This document shows positions 55,175-64,000 of a stretch of 64,000 bases of DNA, piece after piece (position 1 is the stretch's first letter; each line of letters starts with the position of its first letter). Source of the DNA: Lineus longissimus (lineage: Eukaryota; Nemertea; Pilidiophora; Heteronemertea; Lineidae); contig NC_088316.1 in NCBI RefSeq assembly GCF_910592395.1, forward strand, positions 4,092,001-4,156,000, in the 5' to 3' direction. The translations under genes and the position numbers were made by a program. The notes beneath the pieces were generated by a model. That model was not told where the DNA came from. It worked only from the letters and a program-made list of their open reading frames with translations, and did no database searches.

Positions 55175-58100
55175 ATGATGGAGCTGAACCTGTCACGGGT
55201 TGATTATGTCCAGGTAGGTGTCAACGAATTGCCATACTGTAAACAGAAGAAGTCTTGTGCCTCTTTATTTTTGCCATTCGTGAAAATTTTAAAGATGTCA
55301 ATAACTCGCAAATTTGACTTGTGCAAGTTGAGGTTATTTGTGATGTCGACATGAATCTGGCAGTTCATGATAGTTAAATCTTGCATGTTGTATATTGCCA
55401 TCTGATCTAAATCATTTAAACAATAAGACCATGCAAAGCCTAAGGCAGGTTATCCTCTCATGAGGGTCTTTCCTTGGGGCCTTTGACGAATTAGACCCGT
55501 TGCAGAGACAAATCTAAAAATTAATACAATAATTAGGCAGGATATGATTTGATATAAATCTGACATGAAAATGAAAGTTTGACTCGGAATCTGATCATGA
55601 TGCTTGTTTGTCGATTTAAGAGTAACTTTGTTTCACAACAAATGCACTATGTTTTATAATCTGTTGATATGTATTAAGAGTTCATCATCCCTGCTTCTGC
55701 ATTGCACTTTATATTTTCAAGGTTGGCATAACCTCCCAGAAGTCAATGAGACTACTGCCATCTGGTGGGAAGAAGGACGCACTACAGAAAGTCGCGGTGT
55801 GCGACCAAAATGGCGTGCTGCAATGTTTTGGCATGAAGAGAAGCGAAACACAGGTAAGGCTACTGGGCTTGCAAAATATAACAAAAAGTTCAGGAGTTAA
55901 AATTTGGGTATATAGTCTGACTCTGATATCAACTATGGTAGAGGTTTCATATGACTCGACACTATAACCCAAGTCTATCCTGAAACCTTTCAGTAGACCA
56001 CAGATGAGCTGCTCAACCAGCGCTCCAATCTGAGCATTTCTGATCGGTACCCATTTCTACACCTGGGTGCAGAGAGGCAAGTGAGACAAAGAGACCTGCC
56101 TACAGTCTCACGTGGATATCTATTGTCTGAGAACAGGCCACTGCTGCCTGCGTGAGCACCTAAAATGACTCTAAGTGAGAGACACAACAGAATGCCGAGA
56201 TGCCAGACAATGCCAGACACCAGTGCACATCCAATAAGGATCTCCCCTGCGCCAACGTATGTGAAAACAATTCTGGCCCGCAGAGACTCACGAGAAAATA
56301 TGAAGCTGCGCATGTGGGGTGCTCTCCGCGGAGGGAGAAATTGCCATGTCTTTCTTGACACATCGTCATTGAAGCTCAAAGGAGAGCAATTATACATCTT
56401 AACTTATACATCATTTCGCACCCCTCAGCTGTTTCATGCGTGACAGCACACGGCCAGAGATTGCCCGTTGGCGTTGTGGGTTTTTTTGTTTTTTATATCA
56501 GCCACTAAGTTTTTAAATGAAATCTTGGGATAATGATTATGAATGTTTTGCATCTGATGAAATGGACGTAAAAGAGTGGATTGGCCCAGGTTTCTGTTGA
56601 TAATGCCGTTTGTCCAGATACCCCTTTAACTCTTTTGTAAAGCCTGCCGCAAGAGATGCGCTGTCTTACAGTCGCTGGTGCTTTTGCCTCAAAGTTAAAG
56701 ACTCTTCTTTTTAAAGACTATTTTGTCGTCTGATTTTATCTTCTCACTTATGTTTTACTTCAAATACTTATGTTTTATCGTCATATGTTTTAAAAATGCT
56801 CCTGTCTTATTTCATGTCCTGTAATGCTTATGTTTCATTTCACGGCCATTTTTATGTATGTACAGTGCATAGAAAACTTTTATGTTAACCTTGCACTTCA
56901 ATATAAATTTATTATTATTATTAATTATTATTATTATTATAAAGCGCCGCTGACAATTGATTAGATATCAAGCAAATTGTAATGGCCTTCCTCTTGTACT
57001 GATGAATGTTCTTTTCCTCAGCATGTTTTCAAGACCTTGCCAAGCACCAATAAACTGACGAGGATGGAACTTGGAGGACCTGTTGGACAACCAAGGGAGA
57101 AAATCTTTGTAGCTTGTGGATCCGAGGTCCGAGGTTATACAAGAAGGGGAAAACAGTTTCTGGGGTTTGACACAAATCTCACGGAAAATATCAATTCTAT
57201 GTAAGTATACGTGAATTCAGATGTTGATTTCAAGGGTATTCTCCAAGTCCTCTTGAAATGAGGAATCAATTTCAGAAAGTGTGTGTTCCTATTGCGTGTG
57301 CTGTGAGAAAGTATTCTAGAAATTGGACTTGCAATTTATAGCAGGTTCAAACTGTAGGCCTAACGGAAATCAGAGTTGCCTTGAGGGAACCTACGCTGCA
57401 ATGTTTATCTGACTGTTTTGAATCTGTCAGGCTGAGATGTTTGAAAACAGCACAACCTATCGGCCAACATGTGTTTACATTCACTTACTGTGGCAAGAAA
57501 TGCTAAAAAAGTTATCACATTTTTGTTCAGGCATGTTGAAGGCTCAGATCTGTTCACCTGCGGCAGCTACATCTTCAACCACTACCGTGACTGCAAGGAC
57601 GTGAATTATTTCCTATGCGGCGATAAGATCAACGATGTGATATGCTTGCCCACTGAGAAGGTGACTGAGGTAACGCCGGTGTTGGCGTGTCAGGATCGTG
57701 TCCTCAGGGTACTTCAGGTAAGCTAGGCTGGTCTTTTTACTCACTGTAGGAGAGTCCATACAATTCCATAGTGTCCTGATTCACCACTTGGCCACCAGGG
57801 GGCCAAATCTAAAACCTTTCAAATGTGATAACTGCTTAACTACTTGCCCGATTGCCACCAATCTGATATCATGGGTACATCTAACCACCATACGGTATTA
57901 TATGTCACATGGGTTTTGATTCAACCTACTTTTTAAGGTTGCAGAGGTTAAATGGATAGGATAAAATTTCCCATTTCAGGCATTTAGCTATAGCATGTTT
58001 CATAACCAGCATGAACTGTTAATTAAATGTGACCTGTCACAGCAAAACCAGGCGCATGTCGCTCTGAGCTTGGCAGGTTGAGACGGACTGTTTCTTCATT

Positions 58101-61100
58101 TCTCTTTTGTCTGCCTTTTGTGAAATATGAGCACATCAATTTCTTCCATTATCTCCTGGTGTCATTCATAGGCTCATCTTCCGTGCGGCATGCGCCTGGT
58201 TTTGCTGTGATGGGTCACAAATATCTATACGGTGAGCACAATGGCCTGTGGCCATTTCATTACCTATCATTTGGGCACACATACACTGTATAAAGGATGT
58301 GAACTATTTTCTTAAGCTTAAATTTTGTTATGGTTAAAGTTTTCCATGCTGAGTGTTGATTTGGTTTTCCATTCTTGTGTTACAGAACTCTGAACTGCTT
58401 TATGAAGTGGAGGTCCCTGGTCCACCATCCTGTCTCTGTCTCTATGGTAACCATGGAGGTAAGTCATGTGACCTACTTTTCAATTGGTGGATACTGTATT
58501 ACAATAGACAATACTAGTATTCAAGTTCTTAAAGTCAGCTAATTCTAGTCTCTATGGTAACCATGGAGGTAAGTCATGTAACCTACTTTTCAAGTGGCGG
58601 ATTCTGTATTACAATAGACAATACTGGTATTCAAGTTCTTAAAGTCAGCTCATCCTAGCCTCCACACACAACAAGCCTCAATCGGTTTTCGAAAATTGTC
58701 CCCAGGTGTCATTTACCACATGTACCTACCACATGAGAGAGTCTCCATCCATATTGACATATCTCCTGATGGTCCTATGAGAGAGCTTCCATCCATATTG
58801 ACATATCTCCTGATGGTTGCATGCGAACACCTCTCGATCGTGCATTTATACCAGTTCCCAGTGTGACATTATGATATAATACATGATGTAATGTATAAGA
58901 GTCTTTCTCATAACATCCTTTGATAAAAACTCCAAGTATGGCATCCCTGCGGCCTGACAAGTCGTTCTTTCTCATTCCCAGGTGATGAAGGCAATGAACT
59001 CCTCTATGGAACAGCAGACGGCAAGATAGGCTTGGTCCAAATAAGCAGGTATAAAGATTGTTGCAAGTTGGTAATTTTTTGTGAAAAAGTTGTGGTTTTT
59101 TTTAAGCTCGTCAGTATGACAGTATATTGCCACCCTATATCTTTAGAACTCATAAGCAGGAAAACATGTCAACTTTGTTGGTATGTATTTTCTTCGAATT
59201 CATGAAATGTTTTTCGAGTTGACAGATTTTGTCAATTTCAGTTGGCCAATTATAAACTGTACTGCATTTTATTTCTGCACTTCTTCAGTTCTAAATCCTT
59301 TGTTTGATAATTTTCTGTTTGTTTTGTTTAAATCTTGTTGCTAGGCTCATAAGAGATATTCATGACAGGTACAGCCCTCTAAAAGAAATCACATCACATT
59401 TTATATTTCACTCATTTTATGAGTTTTATACTATCACTTCACCAAAAAACAATTTTGTTTGGCAACTGCATGCTGTTATCCATTTTTAAATGAGTACATG
59501 TATTAGCTTTAGAAAAAATTTCTTCAATTTCCACATTTCGTTAATCATCATTTACTGGGATTATGTTTTTCACCTCTACAGCAAAAGAATCAGGTGAATT
59601 TCACGAGTTTTGCACCGAAGATTCCGTCCGTACCACTCTTGTCACCAGTCATTTCTTTTATTCGAACAGCATTTAAATCCTCATGCATTATGGGCCGTGC
59701 ACATTGTCTGTCATATCTCTTTCACACAATGGTGAATTTCGCATTGAAAAATGAATTTTGTAGAAAATATTCCATGTAAGCTTACCCTTGGCCTTTCCCC
59801 TTGTGCATGGTAAACTCCCAGAAACAGCTAGAGTTAATAACTTCCGATCACCATTTGATCACATTTTGCTGCTATTTCCACCCAGAAAACGATTAAATTG
59901 CTCACAATAAATCCTAAAATTGGCAACATTTGGTGTCAAAATCTGAAGAAAGCATAGAAAAACCACTATAAAAGCAACAAAATCTGCCAGTAATTTCTAA
60001 AACTAGCTGATGCCTCCATGCTGGACACTTTCAAGCAGAGCATAAAATTTGAAAAGGGCTTGTGGCCGGTTCAAAGGCGAAGCAAAAAGAGACAATAACG
60101 AAAAACCAAGGTGCTGCTTCCTGCTAAACCTCTTTGATAGCTGAAGCGCTACTTTAGAGGATTGAGTACTTTCTTGACTTTTGCAGAGACAATGGCATTA
60201 AATGGGTGAAAACACTTTGTAATAAGCGTACTGAGTTCACTGCTAAATTTTGAAATTGAAGTTAATTTCACAGATGCCCTCGGTCACCCAATGTGCTGAT
60301 AATATACATGTATAATTTCTGTTTGATAAGTTTGTGCATCTTAACTTTTGCAGGAAGTTTGACAGGTAACTACTTGTGTCACATTCACAAACTTTTCCAG
60401 GTGTTACAGACATGATCTCCCCTCCCCACCCTGCGGGACCGTCCCTTATAGGGCGGTTCCCAATTCCAATTTATACCCAGATTGCCTCTGTCATTTTGTG
60501 CTTTGGAACCAATCTATCCTACCTGTCCCTATATTCCAGTAGCATGATGGTGGCTTGATTTAGATTGAACATGTTCATAGGTTTGAGCCGTGTCAATTTG
60601 TCAATAGGGTAGCGGCAAAACTACAGGCCCCGCTATGTGGTGCTGACTGTCACTGGGATTCCATCACACGGGGTGACTTCGAACTGTGGGGTAACTTCAA
60701 ACAGCCTCCTGAGGACAATTAAGACAATTTTTTCAACGTCACCCCGATATTTAAAGTTACCATGTGACGGTATTGCATTGCGTGACAAAAACGTGACGTA
60801 ACTTATGTCTGTTTTTTACGTCATGTTGATGCAGACCCGAGTGAAATTTAGCGCAGCTTCTGTGATGCTGATACCCTATTTTGATATGCCTGTTGTTCCT
60901 TAGTCACAGTCTGTATAGATTTAAGCTGCAGCATCTCTCAGTCACCATGTTAGACCCCCTGTTCATTTCACGTGCTGCTGCGTAATCGCGATGCTTTCTG
61001 GCTTCAGCGTACCGGTGATGAAATCTCCACAGTCCTGCATCCTCATCTTGCCTTTTCACTGGTTACCAACGTCGGTATTCCGTTGGTTGTCCTACATGTA

Positions 61101-62708
61101 CACCCGTGATTAGAGTTTTCTTAGATTCACAGAACACATTCTTGTAGGAATAATTTGAAATGTGCATGTTATTTACCTCACCTATGTTCACAGGAGATCA
61201 CTTTGAAATAAAATAATCACAGCATTGCCAAAAAAACCCACTGTACATGTAGGTATTTAAACATATGTCTTGACTGGCCAGAGTACATAGAGCCAGGCTG
61301 ACCTGGGGTACTACACCTTTCTTCTATCTACGGACTTCTGCTCTTTTTTCTTCCTTTGCAGATAAAATATATATGGAGACTTACATGTAAATACAAAAGA
61401 AAGCTAGCATCACTTGAGATTGCTAGATTATTGCTATATCCCAAGTTTTGCTCTAACCCAAAGTCGAGAACACCTCTATAGACTTAAGGTCCAGAGGTGT
61501 TCTGTGCATTTCTCTAAAGGTGCATTAGTTTAAGATATGAACATCAGTTATTTTTTTACTCTTCTTTTCAGGGTTTCTCCTAATCACAGATGGGTGGTAC
61601 CGAATGAAAAGCGCAGTGGCGGTAAGTTATGAGTTGAGACAAAAATGATAGCATGCGTGGGTGTGATGGGAAAGTTGGATTCTTATAAGGCATTTCCATG
61701 GCCAGGTTCTTGCTCAAAGAGCTTGGCCATCCCAGAATCTTCCGTGATGCTAGGATGCAGCTAGTTAGTGCTCACTTAAACCTTAGGATTCCAACAGGAA
61801 AGAACTAGGTGAAACTTTCTGTTAATCTTTAAATTTTGAAAAATGGACCAAAAATAAGCATGTAGAGGCATTTTTGTGCAAGTAGATGCTGACTCATGGA
61901 CAAGATTTTTACAAGAAAACGGTTTCAGACTTTTTGTAACAGCTCATTGGCTTCAGTGTGATTCGGAGTGTTCATTATTTTATATCTAAGACATATTTTC
62001 CAGGTGTCCTGAGTCTCGACAATTATGACATCACAGCGGATGGCGTCCTAGACCTGTTGGTTGGACGGGACGATGGCCTGGTTGAGGTCTATGGTTATGA
62101 TGAAGCTGATGAGCCTGTCAAGCGATATAGCACAGTTAGTATAGGCCCTTACTTTCAAAGCTGGGGTTATTTTTAGGCCAAGACTTTTTGTTTTGGCTCT
62201 AAAGTGAGTGTTGTGTGTCACTATTGTTGGGTGCCAATTGGAGTGATCGGCATAGTGAAAATGAGGTAGGTGGATTCTAACACGAGTATTCCAAACCGAT
62301 TGTGGTCTTTTGCTTGCCCTGGTATGTTTATTCAGCAGGTACGTACAACAGATGGGGTCTTTTGCTGGCCCTGGCATGTTTATTCAATAGGTACATACAA
62401 CAGATGGGGTCTTTTGCTTGCCCTGTCATGTTTATTCAGCAGGTACATACAACAGATGGGGTCTTTTGCTTGCCCTGTCATGTTTATTCAATAGGTACGT
62501 ACAACAGATGTTGTCTTTTGCTTGCCCTGTCATGTCAGGCAAAAGGTTGAAGAAAACCTGAGTTTACAATTTATAAGTCAAAGCAAATGCAGTAAAGTGA
62601 CTTGTTGTATTCCTACATTTCAGTTGTGCAGTGAGAGTGTGACTGCTGTCCAAGGTGGCGTTGTGGCATCTGCTGGGTATGATGAGGTCATCTGTTCAAC
62701 ATATGCAG
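55175..62708 (+). CDS. BBS7: BBS7 homologue, N-terminal part (runs off the window)
   Basis: Nine exons, 314 codons plus one base: 55175-55213, 55722-55853, 57022-57200, 57531-57717, 58386-58458, 58982-59048, 61572-61621, 62004-62134, 62624-62708; phases agree throughout. An in-frame Met at 55178 is an alternative start. The peptide follows the BBS7 amino-terminal beta-propeller: [100 protein letters not shown] and [11 protein letters not shown]. Length to this point (~314) agrees with the human protein, where the coiled-coil and platform regions follow; those exons lie beyond 64000. Family role: core BBSome subunit for cargo transport in cilia. The exon 5 donor is duplicated and two MITEs sit in introns 4 and 9. 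Confidence 0.95.
55895..56055 (+). repeat. Dispersed repeat, copy 2 (BBS7 intron 2)
   Basis: It matches 34188-34335 at ordered landmarks (TTTGGGTATATAGTCTGA, ACCTTTCAGTAGA, TGCTCAACCAGC, CTGAGCATTTCTGAT). Downstream sequence to ~56100 (ACCTGGGTGCAGAGAGGCAAGTGAGAC) may be part of the same element. Confidence 0.55.
56886..56942 (+). repeat. ATT/TTA microsatellite
   Basis: Interrupted TTA trinucleotide run followed by AAAGCGCC, an arrangement often seen at the end of SINE-type repeats. Confidence 0.7.
58028..58219. mobile_element. MITE family 2, copy 1 (BBS7 intron 4)
   Basis: About 192 bp with ~30-bp inverted ends: TGTGACCTGTCACAGCAAAA then CCAGGCGCATG at the left, CATGCGCCTGG then TTTTGCTGTGATGGGTCACA at the right. 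The interior includes GTCTGCCTTTTGT and CTGGTGTCATT. It is related, in reverse orientation, to 62827-63017. Confidence 0.8.
58437..58660 (+). repeat. Tandem duplication spanning the BBS7 exon 5 splice donor
   Basis: Two ~110-bp units, starting at about 58437 and 58547, share GTCTCTATGGTAACCATGGA and GGTAAGTCATGT, then ACCTACTTTTCAA, TGTATTACAATAGACAATAC and ATTCAAGTTCTTAAAGTCAGC. The first unit contains the real end of exon 5 and its donor (58459); the second repeats both inside the intron, ~110 bp downstream. The units differ at only a few positions, so the duplication is recent. Confidence 0.9.
62337..62536 (+). repeat. 52-bp tandem repeat (BBS7 intron 8)
   Basis: About four units share GGTAC(G/A)TACAACAGATG, GTCTTTTGCT(T/G)GCCCT and G(G/T)CATGTTTATTCA. 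A partial unit precedes at about 62303. No coding function. Confidence 0.85.
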
Positions 62709-62826
62709 GTATGTTTTTCTTTTTATAGGGATCATAATTGTATTACATGTGCTTTCATGACAGAATCACAGAGGATTTTGCCCGACCAGCGCTTTAGTAC
62801 TTTTACATTTTCACCAACCAGGAAAA

Positions 62827-63017
62827 TGTGACCCGGCATGGCAAAATGAGTTGCATGTTGCACAGAAGATGAGCCTAAAATGACACCAGGACATAATAGA
62901 AGAAATTGATATACTCAGATTTAACAAAAGGCAGACAATAGCGAAATGAACAACCAGTCCGTCTCAACCTGTCAAGCTCGGAGCGACATGCGACTCATTT
63001 TGCCACGGCGGGTCACA
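62827..63017. mobile_element. MITE family 2, copy 2 (BBS7 intron 9)
   Basis: About 191 bp beginning TGTGACCCGGCATGGCAAAA and ending TTTTGCCACGGCGGGTCACA, inverted relative to copy 1. The interior shares ATGAGCCTAAAATGACACCA and AAAAGGCAGACAA with the complement of copy 1. Confidence 0.8.
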
Positions 63018-63655
63018 AGTGTGCCTTTTCTTAAGTCTGGTGTGGCTCGGTTAGCTAGATTATGCCAGCTGAACATGTGGGCAGTAGGGTTTATTCAGAA
63101 ATGCTCATATATGCATTTTATAGCGTAATGACTTATTGATGTTGCAACCACTGCTTTGATACCCACTGAGGCTTGGGATGGGAATTGATTTGCTCGTGCA
63201 AAATTCACTTTAAACATTACCAGTATCACGGGATGAAAGGCTGAGTGTAAACCTATTGATAATTAGTCCAATGTGTGGTCGACACACTGGTGAGCTCTGT
63301 TATAATGTTCGATGACAGCATCAAATCCTGCGTGGATATGATGCATTAGCAGCAGACGACAGGTTGCTCTCCATCGTCCAGAGTAATGTTGGACACAAAT
63401 CGTGGCTAGGGCCCAGGTCTATTAAGCTAAAGACAAATATGATGACAATGATGATGATGATGAAAACAGAGCACTGTTTATGATAAATATGCCATGGTTC
63501 AGGGCGCGATGAAAAAACAAAATTTCTTTGCATTGAGGTCACCTTAGGCCTAAACACTCCAGCATTGATTGTTCTTTTACTTTTATACGGAAGCATTGTT
63601 TGTTTCATGTATAAATTTATTCCCTTTGCAATGTTTAGTCAATGGTCTTAAGGGC

Positions 63656-63774
63656 AGTGACAGACTGGTGCGTCACTTCAGCATTTATGATGTCATTTCC
63701 TGCACCAATTCGTAATTATGCAGCATGATGAAACTTAAGTGCAAAAATCTGACCCGCCACGCCAGTCTGTCACA
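63656..63774. repeat. Fold-back repeat near the window end
   Basis: GTGACAGACTGGTGCGTCA pairs with TGACCCGCCACGCCAGTCTGTCAC (a few mismatches) across a ~75-bp loop. It is followed by two copies of GCGGTTACAGACAGGTC-like sequence (about 63779-63811). Confidence 0.6.
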
Positions 63775-64000
63775 CATGCGGTTACAGACAGGTCGGCGGT
63801 TACAGACAGGTCATCATCATTACCGTTACCGTTACCGTCATAGTGGCATCTTGGCCCATGAAGGGTCTTTGCCTCCTTCATACGTAAACTTCTGCACTTC
63901 TTCATTTTATACGCATGCGGGTTTAACACAGTGGGAAGAAACAAAAAATTTAACTTTTTACACTATTTACAGATTGTCATGGACCTTCATTTCTTCTTTA

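Larger units (their letters stand above)
62709..64000 (+). other. BBS7 intron 9, incomplete
   Basis: The donor GTATGT at 62709 opens an intron that does not close before the window ends: no acceptor here continues the expected propeller sequence after CSTYAG. It contains MITE family 2 copy 2 and the fold-back at 63656-63774. Confidence 0.6.

Noticed and set aside
63961-64000. Possible next BBS7 exon after TTTACAG at 63965-63971
   Set aside because: The joined reading frame does not give the expected continuation of the propeller after STYAG, so the exon probably lies beyond the window.

Overview
This is a eukaryotic (metazoan) nuclear window. Spliced genes with GT/AG introns occupy roughly the right half (33-64 kb) plus one small gene at 20-24 kb; the rest is AT-rich sequence full of short inverted-repeat elements and tandem arrays. 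Eleven copies of a hairpin carrying the miR-2 family mature sequence point to a protostome, because that family is protostome-specific. Long introns and dense MITE-like elements fit a lophotrochozoan (mollusc, brachiopod or similar) better than an insect or nematode; the phylum cannot be fixed from the sequence alone.

Layout. 1-17.6 kb: no gene I can support; it holds a 1,001-bp element with tandem-repeat inverted termini and an 8-bp target duplication (4891-5891), a second element of the same architecture (8226-8869), and a 172-bp MITE family. 17.66-20.11 kb: a 2.4-kb element with ~96-bp terminal inverted repeats and a nested MITE. 20.37-24.10 kb (+): a small zinc-ribbon gene with two alternative terminal exons. 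26.3-29.3 kb: a 3-kb minisatellite of 72-bp units. 33.45-40.70 kb (-): complete MSL3 homologue (11 coding exons, 597 aa), chromo-barrel plus MRG domain. 41.79-52.93 kb (+): complete Rab escort protein (CHM/REP) homologue (12 exons, 650 aa), head-to-head with MSL3. 55.18 kb to the end (+): the first 9 exons (314 codons) of BBS7, truncated by the window edge.

The outstanding feature is the miRNA cluster: one miR-2 family hairpin in intron 7 and ten more in intron 8 of the CHM homologue, all on the host strand. The 3p arm is almost invariant, while the 5p arms, loops and spacers have diverged. No miR-71, the usual upstream partner of miR-2, is visible. The host gene (vesicle traffic), MSL3 (chromatin) and BBS7 (cilia) have no obvious shared pathway; the only structural links are the ~1.1-kb divergent MSL3/CHM intergenic region and co-transcription of the miRNAs with CHM.

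Exon-intron models were built by hand: reading frame, GT/AG sites and splice phase were checked at every junction for MSL3, CHM, BBS7 and the zinc-ribbon gene. Family assignments rest on recalled family features, not on a database search.
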